Part shown: piece after piece, positions 1 to 6,048 of the stretch
Position numbering within the stretch: position 1 is the first letter of the stretch
How the letters are laid out: the number at the start of each line of letters is the position of its first letter
NCBI GenBank assembly: GCA_030619615.1
Contig: JAUXBC010000047.1
Coordinates: forward strand, 1 to 6,254
Length of the DNA: 6,254 nucleotides
Direction of reading: 5' to 3'
Source of the DNA: Dehalococcoidia bacterium
Lineage (GTDB): Bacteria > Chloroflexota > Dehalococcoidia > E44-bin15
Translations under genes and position numbers: made by a program
The notes under the pieces: model-generated
What the model was told of the DNA's origin: nothing
What the model saw: only the letters and a program-made list of their open reading frames with translations
The model's database searches: none

Positions 1-900
1 AAGGCCTATCTTCTTAGAGCTACCAGCTCCATCATCAAGTTCCCCGGCTTCACCATCATCTATAACGAGGGCAAAGATGATGCTCAAGATGAGGAGGGGA
101 AGCGTCCCCTCCCCGATCTGGTGAAGGGGGAGCCCCTGGAGCTTTTGGGCCTCTTCCCTGAGCAGCATTTCACCCAGCCCCCGCCTCGTTACACGGAAGC
201 AACCCTGGTCAAGGCGCTGGAGGAGAGGGGGATTGGGCGTCCCAGCACCTACGCCCCCATCCTGTCTACAATTCAAGCGAGGGGCTATGTGGAAAGGGGT
301 GATGGGCGATTTCACCCCCTGGAGCTCGGCTTCTTGGTGAGCGACCTCATCACCGAGCATTTCCCCGATATTGTCGATTTGGGGTTCACCGCCCAGATGG
401 AGGAGGGGCTGGATCAGATCGCTCGTGGGGAGCGCCAGTGGGTCCCCTTCCTTCAGGATTTCTACGACCCCTTTGAAAAGACCCTCCACAGGGCGAAACA
501 AGAAATGAAGAAAGTCAAGGTGGTTGGCGAGCCCACAGAGGAGGTTTGCTCACTCTGCGGCAGACCGATGGTGATCAAGCTGGGGCGCTACGGCAGGTTT
601 CTCGCCTGCTCAGGCTACCCCGATTGCAAAAATACGAGGCCTTTCTTGATCAAAATCGGCGTCAAATGTCCCCAATGCGGCGGCGACCTGGTGGAAAGGA
701 AGAGCAAAAGAAAGCGCACCTTCTACGGCTGCGCCCAATACCCAGATTGCAACTTCGCCACCAGCGATAAGCCCATTCCCCAGCCCTGCCCTGAGTGCGG
801 CGGTCTTATGGCAATGCGAGGTAAGAAGATGGCGAGATGCCTGAAATGCGAATTCAGCGGCAGCCTGGAGAAGCTAGAGAGAGAGGCTCTCAAGGTATGA
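1..900 (+). CDS. topA: DNA topoisomerase I (type IA), C-terminal part; 5' end outside the window
   Basis: The frame is open from base 1 to the TGA at 898-900, giving 299 residues of a protein that starts upstream; the GTG at 121 is internal, not a start. Type IA topoisomerases relax negatively supercoiled DNA through a transient 5'-phosphotyrosine break. The catalytic tyrosine region is not in this window. Visible first is the end of the type IA core, with the conserved block ERGIGRPSTYAPI around residues 75-87. Three C4 zinc ribbons follow, with cysteines at window residues 183/186/203/209, 223/226/244/250 and 263/266/280/283. The third has shorter spacing and lacks the GYPDC-like turn seen in the first two (SGYPDC, AQYPDC). 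Zinc-ribbon tails are usual in bacterial topA and bind single-stranded DNA. The stop overlaps the next start as ATGA, so the recombinase is probably translationally coupled. The family call is secure. Confidence 0.97.
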   Translation, partial: KAYLLRATSSIIKFPGFTIIYNEGKDDAQDEEGKRPLPDLVKGEPLELLGLFPEQHFTQPPPRYTEATLVKALEERGIGRPSTYAPILSTIQARGYVERGDGRFHPLELGFLVSDLITEHFPDIVDLGFTAQMEEGLDQIARGERQWVPFLQDFYDPFEKTLHRAKQEMKKVKVVGEPTEEVCSLCGRPMVIKLGRYGRFLACSGYPDCKNTRPFLIKIGVKCPQCGGDLVERKSKRKRTFYGCAQYPDCNFATSDKPIPQPCPECGGLMAMRGKKMARCLKCEFSGSLEKLEREALKV

Positions 901-1907
901 TCCCCTTCCTTCAAAGTAAGGAAAGCAGAGAAAGCTTGCTTCATAATTATATCAACTACCTCAGGGTGGAGCGACACGCCTCACCCTACACGGTGCGAAA
1001 CTATAACCACGACCTGCGCCACTTCCTGGACTTCCTCCAAAAAGAGAGGGTGTCAACCCTTGATGAGGTGGACCGCTTCTTGCTGCGCCGCTATATCGCC
1101 TCCCTTCTGGAGCGGGGATTTGAAAAGGTAAGCGTTGCCGGCAAAATGAGTGCCCTGCGCTCCTTCTATCGCTATCTGATGCGGGAGAACATCGTATCCT
1201 CAAACCCGTTGCTCACCGTCTCCTCCCCCAAACTGGAGAGGCATCTTCCCTCCTTTCTCTCCAGCGATGAGGTCAACCTGCTCCTGGAGAGGCCGGATAC
1301 CACAACCCCCCAGGGGCAGCGAGATAAGGCGATGCTTGAGCTCCTCTACGCTGCCGGGTTAAGGCTAAGTGAAATGGTGGGACTCGATGTGGCTAATATC
1401 AATCTTGAAGACAGGGATATTCGCGTCTGGGGCAAGGGCTCCAAGGAGCGAATGGTGCTCATGGGCAAGCCGGCAGCGGCAGCCCTCGGCCTCTACCTTC
1501 AACAGGGTCGAAGGGAGCTCCTTGGCAAGGCAAGCACCGAAGCCCTCTTTGTCAATCGATACGGAAAGAGGCTTTCCGAGCGCGCCGTCCAGATGGCAAT
1601 CAAGCGCTATGCCCTTAAGGCGGGGCTGGACAAGGGGGTTCACCCCCACATGCTGCGCCACAGCTTTGCCACCCATCTCCTGGACGGTGGTGCCGACCTG
1701 CGCGTGGTTCAGGAGCTCCTCGGTCATGCCAATCTTTCATCCACCCAGGTCTATACCCACGTCACCCAGACTCAGGCACGAAAGGTTTATCTATCAGCCC
1801 ATCCCAGGGCAAGAAAAAAGGAGAACCAGAATCATGAAAATCTTGGTGATTCACGGGCCGAATCTGAATATGCTGGGCCAGAGGGAAAGGGCGATCTACG
1901 GGGATAA
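897..1907 (+). CDS. xerC: Xer-family tyrosine recombinase (XerC/XerD type) with an anomalous C-terminal tail
   Basis: As read, the protein has 336 residues. It has an N-terminal SAM-like core-binding domain (about residues 8-100) and a C-terminal catalytic domain (about 118-300). The complete catalytic set is visible: R156 in GLRLSE, K180 in GKGSKER, H251 and R254 in HPHMLRH, H277 in LLGH and the nucleophile Y286 in YTHV. Xer enzymes resolve chromosome dimers at dif; the position beside topA matches other bacteria (codV in Bacillus). I chose the ATG at 897 because it overlaps the topA stop (ATGA) and has GAGAGAGAGG at 877-886; the frame extends 20 codons further upstream inside topA. Xer proteins normally end shortly after a motif like AHPRARKK, here residues 301-308. 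The next 28 residues are hydrophilic, overlap aroQ by 74 bp and look like aroQ read in another frame. A -1 shift at 1814-1820 would end the protein at 313 residues (TGA 1835-1837). XerC versus XerD cannot be settled here. Confidence 0.93.
   Translation: MIPFLQSKESRESLLHNYINYLRVERHASPYTVRNYNHDLRHFLDFLQKERVSTLDEVDRFLLRRYIASLLERGFEKVSVAGKMSALRSFYRYLMRENIVSSNPLLTVSSPKLERHLPSFLSSDEVNLLLERPDTTTPQGQRDKAMLELLYAAGLRLSEMVGLDVANINLEDRDIRVWGKGSKERMVLMGKPAAAALGLYLQQGRRELLGKASTEALFVNRYGKRLSERAVQMAIKRYALKAGLDKGVHPHMLRHSFATHLLDGGADLRVVQELLGHANLSSTQVYTHVTQTQARKVYLSAHPRARKKENQNHENLGDSRAESEYAGPEGKGDLRG
1814..1820 (+). other. Possible -1 frameshift heptamer or homopolymer indel at the end of the recombinase gene
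   Basis: The bases are A AAA AAG, positioned so that AAA (1815-1817) and AAG (1818-1820) are recombinase codons K307 and K308. This is the X XXY YYZ phase needed for -1 slippage and the same heptamer used in E. coli dnaX. After a -1 slip the codons read GGA GAA CCA GAA TCA TGA, ending at 1837 in an ATGA overlap with aroQ. A weak downstream hairpin is possible: GAATCAT at 1829-1835 with GTGATTC at 1846-1852 (seven pairs, one a G-U), 8 nt after the heptamer. No dnaX-like upstream Shine-Dalgarno element at 10 nt is visible. One A missing from a seven-A run, in the genome or in the reads, explains the pattern equally well. Confidence 0.45.
1818..1823 (+). promoter_or_regulatory. Ribosome binding site of aroQ
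   Basis: AAGGAG lies 10 nt upstream of the ATG at 1834 and fixes the aroQ start, although the same frame is open far upstream inside the recombinase gene. It overlaps the last bases of the A AAA AAG heptamer, so initiation on aroQ and decoding of the recombinase 3' end share the same bases. Confidence 0.75.
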
Positions 1908-2277
1908 GACCCTCGCTGAGATCGACTCCCTGATCAAGAAGCGGGCTGAGGAATTGGGTGTTGAGGTTTTGACCCTCCAGTCCAACAGCGAGGGGGCGCT
2001 CATCGACTTTATCCAAGCTGAAGCGCCGCAAGCAGATGCTATCATCATCAATCCAGGGGCGCTCACCCATTACGGCCTCTCCCTCAGAGATGCCCTTGCC
2101 GATAGTGCCCTTCCCCTGATCGAGGTTCACCTCTCCAATATCTACGCTCGTGAGGAGTGGCGCCAAAGATCGGTGATTGCCCCCATCGCCAGGGGCCAGA
2201 TAAGCGGGCTTGGCTGGAGGGGATACATCGCCGCATTGGAGATCCTGATTGCTGAATTGGGAAAGGCAAGCCTATGA
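1834..2277 (+). CDS. aroQ: 3-dehydroquinate dehydratase, type II
   Basis: This 147-residue protein has the normal size for the small dodecameric type II dehydroquinase, which converts 3-dehydroquinate to 3-dehydroshikimate in the shikimate pathway in the cytoplasm. Hallmarks in order are GPNLNMLGQRE (8-18), NPGALTHYGLSLRDA (73-87) and EVHLSNIYAREEWR (97-110). By comparison with the M. tuberculosis enzyme, with a constant offset of two residues, R17 and Y22 sit on the mobile lid, Y22 is the catalytic base, and N73, H79, H99 and R110 line the active site. Nothing essential is missing. The ATG at 1834 is chosen because it begins the family's usual MKILVIHGPN start and has AAGGAG upstream; the frame continues open to 1369 but that part is a recombinase shadow. 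It overlaps the recombinase by 74 bp as read, and its TGA overlaps the peptidase ATG (ATGA). The aroQ, M24 peptidase, efp order is widely conserved. Confidence 0.97.
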   Translation: MKILVIHGPNLNMLGQRERAIYGDKTLAEIDSLIKKRAEELGVEVLTLQSNSEGALIDFIQAEAPQADAIIINPGALTHYGLSLRDALADSALPLIEVHLSNIYAREEWRQRSVIAPIARGQISGLGWRGYIAALEILIAELGKASL

Positions 2278-3332
2278 GCCATCGCCTGGAGAAGCTGCGC
2301 CAGAGGCTGGTGGAAAGCGAGCTTGAGGCCATCCTCATCTCGCAGGGGGAGAATCGACGCTACCTTTCCGGCTTCACCGGTTCAGCGGGCTTTCTCCTTA
2401 TATCGCAGAAAAGCGCCATCCTGGCCACCGATTTTCGCTATGTCGAGCAGGCGCAAAGCCAGGCAGCGGATTTTGACATCGCCCAAATAGAAGGGGAGCT
2501 GCCAAACTGGTTTCCTGATTTGGCATCCTCGCTTGGGGCGAAAAGAATAGGCTTTGAAGCGAACGACCTTTCTTTTTCTACCTATCGACAGCTAGTAGCT
2601 ACAGCGGGCGAAAAAGAGCTGGTGCCCACCGAGGAAATCGTAGAGTCCCTTCGCGCCATAAAGGATGAGGAGGAGCTGGAGCTTATCACGAGGGCCGTAG
2701 AGCTTGCTGATGCCGCCTTCGAGGAGGTCGCCCCGATGATTCATCCGGGGATGAAGGAGAAAGAGGTGGCATGGGAGCTGGAGAAGTTACTTCGAGAAAG
2801 GGGCAGCGAAACCGTCCCCTTCGACCTTATCGTTGCCTCGGGACCGAATTCCACCCTCCCCCATGCCAGGCCATCCGACCGCGTCCTTCTCCCCGGTGAG
2901 CCCGTGGTCATCGATATCGGGGCTCGGTTTCAAGGTTATTGCAGCGATCTCAGCAGAACCTTCTGCCTTGGCAATGAGGACAAAACCTTTGGCAAGATAT
3001 ATGACCTTGTTCTTGGCGCCCAGCTTACCGCCATCGCCACCATCGAGGCAAGGATGAGCGGGGAGGAGGCTGATGCCCTTGCCAGGACGGTTATCGAGCA
3101 GGGAGGCTATGGGGAGGCCTTTGGGCATGGGCTGGGGCACGGAGTGGGGCTTGCCCCCCATGAGCAGCCGAGGCTGGGAAGAGGCTCCTCAACCACCCTT
3201 GCCGATGGCATGGTCTTCACCATCGAGCCCGGCATATATATCAAAGGATGGGGTGGGGTCAGGGTCGAGGATATGGTGGTGATAGAGAGTGGGAGGGCCA
3301 GGGTGCTCTCCAAGGCAAAGAAGATAGATTGA
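2274..3332 (+). CDS. M24-family Xaa-Pro aminopeptidase/dipeptidase
   Basis: This 352-residue cytoplasmic metallopeptidase removes residues before proline or splits X-Pro dipeptides. An N-terminal creatinase-like domain (about 1-125, with RRYLSGFTGSAGF at 28-40) precedes the pita-bread catalytic domain (about 133-345). All five dinuclear metal ligands of the M24 fold are visible: D214 in VIDIGA, D225 in CSDLSRTF, H289 in GHGLGHGVG, E318 in TIEPGIY and E332 in VRVEDM. H285 and H296 have the spacing of the extra active-site histidines of aminopeptidase P. There is no signal peptide. The ATG at 2274 overlaps the aroQ stop by four bases and has GGGAAAGG at 2259-2266. The length and adjacency to aroQ and efp match the short YqhT/PapA-like group rather than the longer E. 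coli PepP. Aminopeptidase P versus prolidase activity cannot be told from sequence, so I give no symbol. Confidence 0.94.
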   Translation: MSHRLEKLRQRLVESELEAILISQGENRRYLSGFTGSAGFLLISQKSAILATDFRYVEQAQSQAADFDIAQIEGELPNWFPDLASSLGAKRIGFEANDLSFSTYRQLVATAGEKELVPTEEIVESLRAIKDEEELELITRAVELADAAFEEVAPMIHPGMKEKEVAWELEKLLRERGSETVPFDLIVASGPNSTLPHARPSDRVLLPGEPVVIDIGARFQGYCSDLSRTFCLGNEDKTFGKIYDLVLGAQLTAIATIEARMSGEEADALARTVIEQGGYGEAFGHGLGHGVGLAPHEQPRLGRGSSTTLADGMVFTIEPGIYIKGWGGVRVEDMVVIESGRARVLSKAKKID

Positions 3333-3405
3333 CGTGCCGAACAAGGCAGCGATAGCTATAAAGCCTTACACGTGAATCTAGGATTAGTTCGAAAGAGGGT
3401 GAAAA
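3333..3405 (+). promoter_or_regulatory. 73 bp gap before efp with a weak hairpin and promoter-like bases
   Basis: This is the only gap between genes from topA to the PHP gene. It contains an inverted repeat AAGGC (3343-3347) and GCCTT (3363-3367) around the 8-bp palindrome ATAGCTAT (3352-3359). There is no T run, so it is not a normal intrinsic terminator. TTGACG at 3329-3334 and TATAAA at 3357-3362 resemble -35 and -10 boxes, but the 22 bp spacing is too long for a good sigma-70 promoter. The efp ribosome site GAGGG is at 3395-3399, 6 nt before the ATG. A separate efp promoter is plausible but unproven. Confidence 0.25.
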
Positions 3406-3972
3406 ATGATCAGCACCAGCGAGCTCAAGAAGGGGATCACCATTGAACTTGATGGGGTGCTTTACCAAATCCTCGACTGGCAGCATATCAAGATGGGGCG
3501 AGGCAGCGCCCAGGTTAGGCTCAAGCTCCGCGATATTCGAGCCGGGCACACCGTTGAGCGCACCTTTCAGGCAGGGGAGAAGTTCTCCCGAGCGCGCCTC
3601 GACCGCCGAGCCGTGCAGTTCCTCTATGCCGACGGCGATCTATACTACTTTATGGATTCGGAGAGCTTTGAGCAGACCGCACTCAATCCTGAGCAGCTAG
3701 GCGATGCCCTCGACTACCTCAAGGAAGGCATGTCCCTGGAGATACTTACCTATAAGGATGAGCCCATCAGTGTGGAGCTACCCAACTCTGTGGAGCTTGA
3801 GGTTGTTGAAACCGGTCCCGCCTATAAAGGAGATACAGCAACAGCGGGGAACAAGCCAGCCAAGCTGGAGACAGGCATCACTATTCAGGTTCCCCTTTTC
3901 GTAAATAACGGTGATATCGTGCGCGTTGATACCCGCACCGGGGCGTATCTGGAGAGGGTTAGCTCGCAATGA
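3406..3972 (+). CDS. efp: Elongation factor P, with arginine at the loop tip
   Basis: EF-P binds ribosomes stalled on consecutive prolines, between the P and E sites, and promotes peptide bond formation. The 188-residue length is typical. Three beta-barrel domains are visible: KOW-like domain I (about 1-64), the central OB domain (about 66-126) and the C-terminal OB domain (about 130-186), including the signatures ELPNSVELEV (124-133) and NGDIVRVDTRTGAYLERV (168-185). The domain I loop reads IKMGRGSAQ (28-36), so the residue aligned with E. coli K34 is R32. Lysine modification by EpmA/EpmB-type enzymes is therefore impossible at this site. Arginine occurs here in EarP-rhamnosylated EF-P of some proteobacteria and also in Thermus. 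No modification gene is in this window. The start is preceded by AGAGGGTGA. The stop overlaps xseA as ATGA. Confidence 0.96.
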   Translation: MISTSELKKGITIELDGVLYQILDWQHIKMGRGSAQVRLKLRDIRAGHTVERTFQAGEKFSRARLDRRAVQFLYADGDLYYFMDSESFEQTALNPEQLGDALDYLKEGMSLEILTYKDEPISVELPNSVELEVVETGPAYKGDTATAGNKPAKLETGITIQVPLFVNNGDIVRVDTRTGAYLERVSSQ

Positions 3973-5198
3973 AGATCTATTCCGTAGCGGAGGTAACAGG
4001 CTACCTCAGGGAGCTCTTGGAAACCGATAGCCTGCTTGCCGACCTCTGGATCAGCGGCGAGGTCTCCAATCTATCGGAGTCAGCGGCGGGGCATCTCTAC
4101 TTCACCCTCAAGGATGAGGCGAGCCAGTTAAGGTGTGTGCTCTTTCGCCGAGGGAGGCTCGCCCTCCCCTTAGAAAGCGGCGTAGCTGTGGTGGCACATG
4201 GTCGCATCTCCATCTATGAAGTGGCTGGCACCCTTCAGTTCTATGTTGACCTGGTGCAACCTGAAGGGATAGGCATTCTCCACCTCGAGTTTGAGCGCCT
4301 CAAGGCGAAATTGGAGGAGGAGGGGCTCTTCGATGTCGCTCGCAAAAGGGGGCTTCCCCCTTTTCCCAGGCGCATCGGGGTAGTCACCTCGCCAACCGGT
4401 GCCGTCTTTTCCGACATCGCCAATATAATCTCCAGGCGCTATCCCCTAGTGGAGCTGGTGCTCTCGCTAACCCCGGTGCAGGGAGATGGCGCCTCAGAGG
4501 GAATTGTTCAAGCCTTCGAGGCCCTAAATGAGACCGAGGGCATCGACCTTGTTATCCTGGCTCGCGGTGGTGGCTCCCTTGAGGAGCTTTGGGCCTTCAA
4601 CGAGGAAAGGGTGGCCCGCGCCATCTTTTCCAGTAAAGCGCCGGTGATCAGTGGAGTGGGACATGACACCGATTTTACCATCGCCGATTTCGTTGCCGAC
4701 CTGCGCGCCCCCACGCCATCGGCAGCGGCAGAACTGGCGGTGCCCCATCGCTCCGAACTGGAAAGCCGCATCCAGTCCCATCGAAGGTCGCTGCTGGCCA
4801 CCCTCTTGGCCGAAATCTCTCAGCGTCGTAGCGGGGTAGATTACACGGCGGGCCGACTCAAATCCCTCTCTCCAGATGTCGATCGGTATCGGCAGCGCAT
4901 TGAGGAACTCACCAAACTAGCATCGATGCGCCTGGGCAGTTTTCTCGCCATTAACAGGGAGAAACTCCGCAGCCAACAAATGCAGCTCAGCACCCTAAGT
5001 CCTATAGCCACACTAAGTCGCGGTTATGCCCAAGTGCAGCATTCCACCACCAGGGAGGTCGTCTCCCGAATAGCCCAAGTCCAGCGCGGCGATGCCATCG
5101 CTGTTCGGGTGAGCGATGGCCAGTTCAAAGGCAAGGTCACCGATTTAAGGAAGGGGCTACAGGCATGGATGAGCAACTTTCCTTCGAAGAAGCGCTAA
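3969..5198 (+). CDS. xseA: Exodeoxyribonuclease VII large subunit
   Basis: The catalytic subunit of exonuclease VII degrades single-stranded DNA from both ends to short oligonucleotides, in complex with several XseB subunits. The 409 residues comprise an N-terminal OB fold (about 1-97, starting YSVAEVTGYLRELLETD) and the nuclease domain (about 120-265). A long, helix-rich, probably coiled-coil segment follows (about 262-345), which in this family carries the XseB docking region, then a short C-terminal domain (SRGYAQVQ at 350). Catalytic candidates match E. coli D155, R205, H238 and D241 with a constant offset of six: D149 in TGAVFSDI, R199 in LARGGGS, H232 and D235 in GVGHDTDFT. It starts with ATGA on the efp stop, with GGAGAGGG at 3951-3958. 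It is shorter than the E. coli protein (456 residues) but lacks no core motif. The last 12 codons overlap xseB by 34 bp. Confidence 0.96.
   Translation: MKIYSVAEVTGYLRELLETDSLLADLWISGEVSNLSESAAGHLYFTLKDEASQLRCVLFRRGRLALPLESGVAVVAHGRISIYEVAGTLQFYVDLVQPEGIGILHLEFERLKAKLEEEGLFDVARKRGLPPFPRRIGVVTSPTGAVFSDIANIISRRYPLVELVLSLTPVQGDGASEGIVQAFEALNETEGIDLVILARGGGSLEELWAFNEERVARAIFSSKAPVISGVGHDTDFTIADFVADLRAPTPSAAAELAVPHRSELESRIQSHRRSLLATLLAEISQRRSGVDYTAGRLKSLSPDVDRYRQRIEELTKLASMRLGSFLAINREKLRSQQMQLSTLSPIATLSRGYAQVQHSTTREVVSRIAQVQRGDAIAVRVSDGQFKGKVTDLRKGLQAWMSNFPSKKR
5147..5156 (+). promoter_or_regulatory. Ribosome binding site of xseB inside xseA
   Basis: AAGGAAGGGG ends 8 nt before the ATG at 5165 and supports that start, which lies within the last codons of xseA. 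Purine-rich strength here fits the need for several small subunits per large subunit in exonuclease VII. Confidence 0.6.
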
Positions 5199-5392
5199 AC
5201 CGACTGGAGAAGATAGTTCAGACCCTGGAGGCGGGAGGGCTGACTCTGGAGGAGGCGCTCTCCCTCTTCGAGGAGGGGATGCACCTTGCCAAGATATGCA
5301 GTGAGCGGCTGGATACTGCCGAGCTGAAGATCAGCCAGCTTCAAACCGCCTTTGAAGAAGCGCTAGAAAACAAGGGTGAATCCCCTTGCTAA
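5165..5392 (+). CDS. xseB: Exodeoxyribonuclease VII small subunit
   Basis: This 75-residue acidic, all-helical protein is the non-catalytic partner of XseA and is needed for exonuclease VII activity. It shows the family pattern of a two-helix hairpin: LSFEEALNRLEKIVQTLE (5-22), the turn AGGLTLEEAL (23-32), then SLFEEGMHLAKICSERLD (33-50). The length is typical. The ATG at 5165 has a good ribosome site and lies in the 34 bp overlap with xseA, suggesting coupled translation. The TAA at 5390-5392 overlaps the next gene's TTG start by 7 bp. Identity is secure from both motif and neighbour. Confidence 0.95.
   Translation: MDEQLSFEEALNRLEKIVQTLEAGGLTLEEALSLFEEGMHLAKICSERLDTAELKISQLQTAFEEALENKGESPC
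5372..5379 (+). promoter_or_regulatory. Ribosome binding site that supports the TTG start of the PHP gene
   Basis: AAGGGTGA lies 6 nt upstream of TTG at 5386. The TTG is chosen because the essential HxH motif begins at residue 7, so any later start would remove it. Confidence 0.6.
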
Positions 5393-6039
5393 AAGCTGAC
5401 CTCCACATCCACACCGCTTACTCATCGGACTGCGCCACACCGCTAGAGAATGTTATCGCTCGTTGCCTTGAAGTTGGCATCAACTGCGTCGCAGTGACCG
5501 ATCACAATACCATCGCTGGCGCCCTCGAGTTGAAAAGGATGGCCCCCTTTACCGTGATTGTTGGCGAGGAGATTCAAACCCTCTCCGGGGAGGTCATCGG
5601 TTACTTCCTCAGCGAGGGGATTCCCGGCCGACTCCCCGCTGAGGAGACGGTACGCCGCATCAAGGAGCAAGGAGGGCTGGTGTGCATCCCTCACCCCTTC
5701 GATCGCCTGCGCCTCTCCAGCATGCGTCGCCAACATCTAGAGACCCTGCTCCCTTATATCGACATTGTTGAAGTGTTTAATTCGCGCGTTCCCCTGAGCC
5801 GCCATTGTGCCAAGGCTCTTCTCTTCGCCCAAAATCATGGGCTCCTCGCCAGCGCAGGAAGCGACGCCCATATCGCCGCCGAGATCGGCAACGCCTATGT
5901 GGAGATACCAGAGTTCAATCATAAGGAAGAGTTTTGCCTTGCCCTGGCAAAAGGAAAGGTCGTTGGAAAAAGAGCCATCCCCTGGGTTCACCTCTGGAGC
6001 AGCTGGGTCAGGCTAAGTAAGCAGATGAGAGGGCGATAG
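5386..6039 (+). CDS. PHP-domain metal-dependent phosphoesterase
   Basis: This 217-residue protein belongs to the PHP (polymerase and histidinol phosphatase) superfamily, hydrolases with a metal cluster held by His, Asp and Glu. The motifs are visible in order: DLHIHT (5-10; H7, H9), D15, TDHN (38-41; D39, H40), GEE (60-62), IPHPFD (101-106; H103), VEVFNSR (128-134) and GSDAH (158-162; D160, H162). The metal site therefore looks complete. No signal peptide or membrane segment is evident; the tail (about 195-217) is basic and tryptophan-containing. Stand-alone PHP proteins include nucleotide phosphatases such as RNase AM/YciV, which acts on 3',5'-bisphosphates and short RNA, but this one is shorter than YciV and the substrate is unknown. 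It starts at TTG and overlaps xseB by 7 bp, so it is probably co-translated with exonuclease VII. A role in clearing small nucleic-acid products is possible but only inferred. Confidence 0.9.
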   Translation: MLKADLHIHTAYSSDCATPLENVIARCLEVGINCVAVTDHNTIAGALELKRMAPFTVIVGEEIQTLSGEVIGYFLSEGIPGRLPAEETVRRIKEQGGLVCIPHPFDRLRLSSMRRQHLETLLPYIDIVEVFNSRVPLSRHCAKALLFAQNHGLLASAGSDAHIAAEIGNAYVEIPEFNHKEEFCLALAKGKVVGKRAIPWVHLWSSWVRLSKQMRGR

Positions 6040-6048
6040 ACCGAAAGC

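Noticed and set aside
121..900. GTG at 121 as the start of a separate small zinc-ribbon protein
   Set aside because: The frame is open without interruption from base 1 and the residues before it continue topoisomerase I.
1365..1727. 120-codon minus-strand open frame within the recombinase gene
   Set aside because: It covers the catalytic domain of a clearly real gene on the other strand and has no family features or independent ribosome site that I can support.
1369..1833. N-terminal extension of the aroQ frame by 155 codons
   Set aside because: The upstream part is a shadow of the recombinase; AroQ proteins begin at MKILVIHGPN and AAGGAG precedes the ATG at 1834.
1762..2166. 134-codon open frame on the minus strand opposite the recombinase end and aroQ
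   Set aside because: It lies fully antisense to the conserved aroQ coding sequence, shows no recognisable motif and has low-complexity shadow-like composition.
2787..3161. 124-codon minus-strand open frame within the peptidase gene
   Set aside because: Antisense to the conserved M24 catalytic motifs; its sequence is a reverse-complement shadow rich in Gly and Pro.
3356..3363. CTATAAAG shared by the efp gap and the gap before the purN-like gene (6077-6084) as a common regulatory motif
   Set aside because: The same 8-mer also occurs inside the efp coding sequence near 3822-3829, so chance is sufficient.
3343..3367. Intrinsic terminator between the peptidase gene and efp
   Set aside because: The stem is only five pairs with a 15 nt loop and no T run follows.
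5156..5198. A second frameshift, like that in the recombinase gene, explaining the long xseA/xseB overlap
   Set aside because: There is no homopolymer or slippery heptamer here, the nearby out-of-frame TGA (5170-5172) gives no ATGA junction, and XseA C-termini vary in length.
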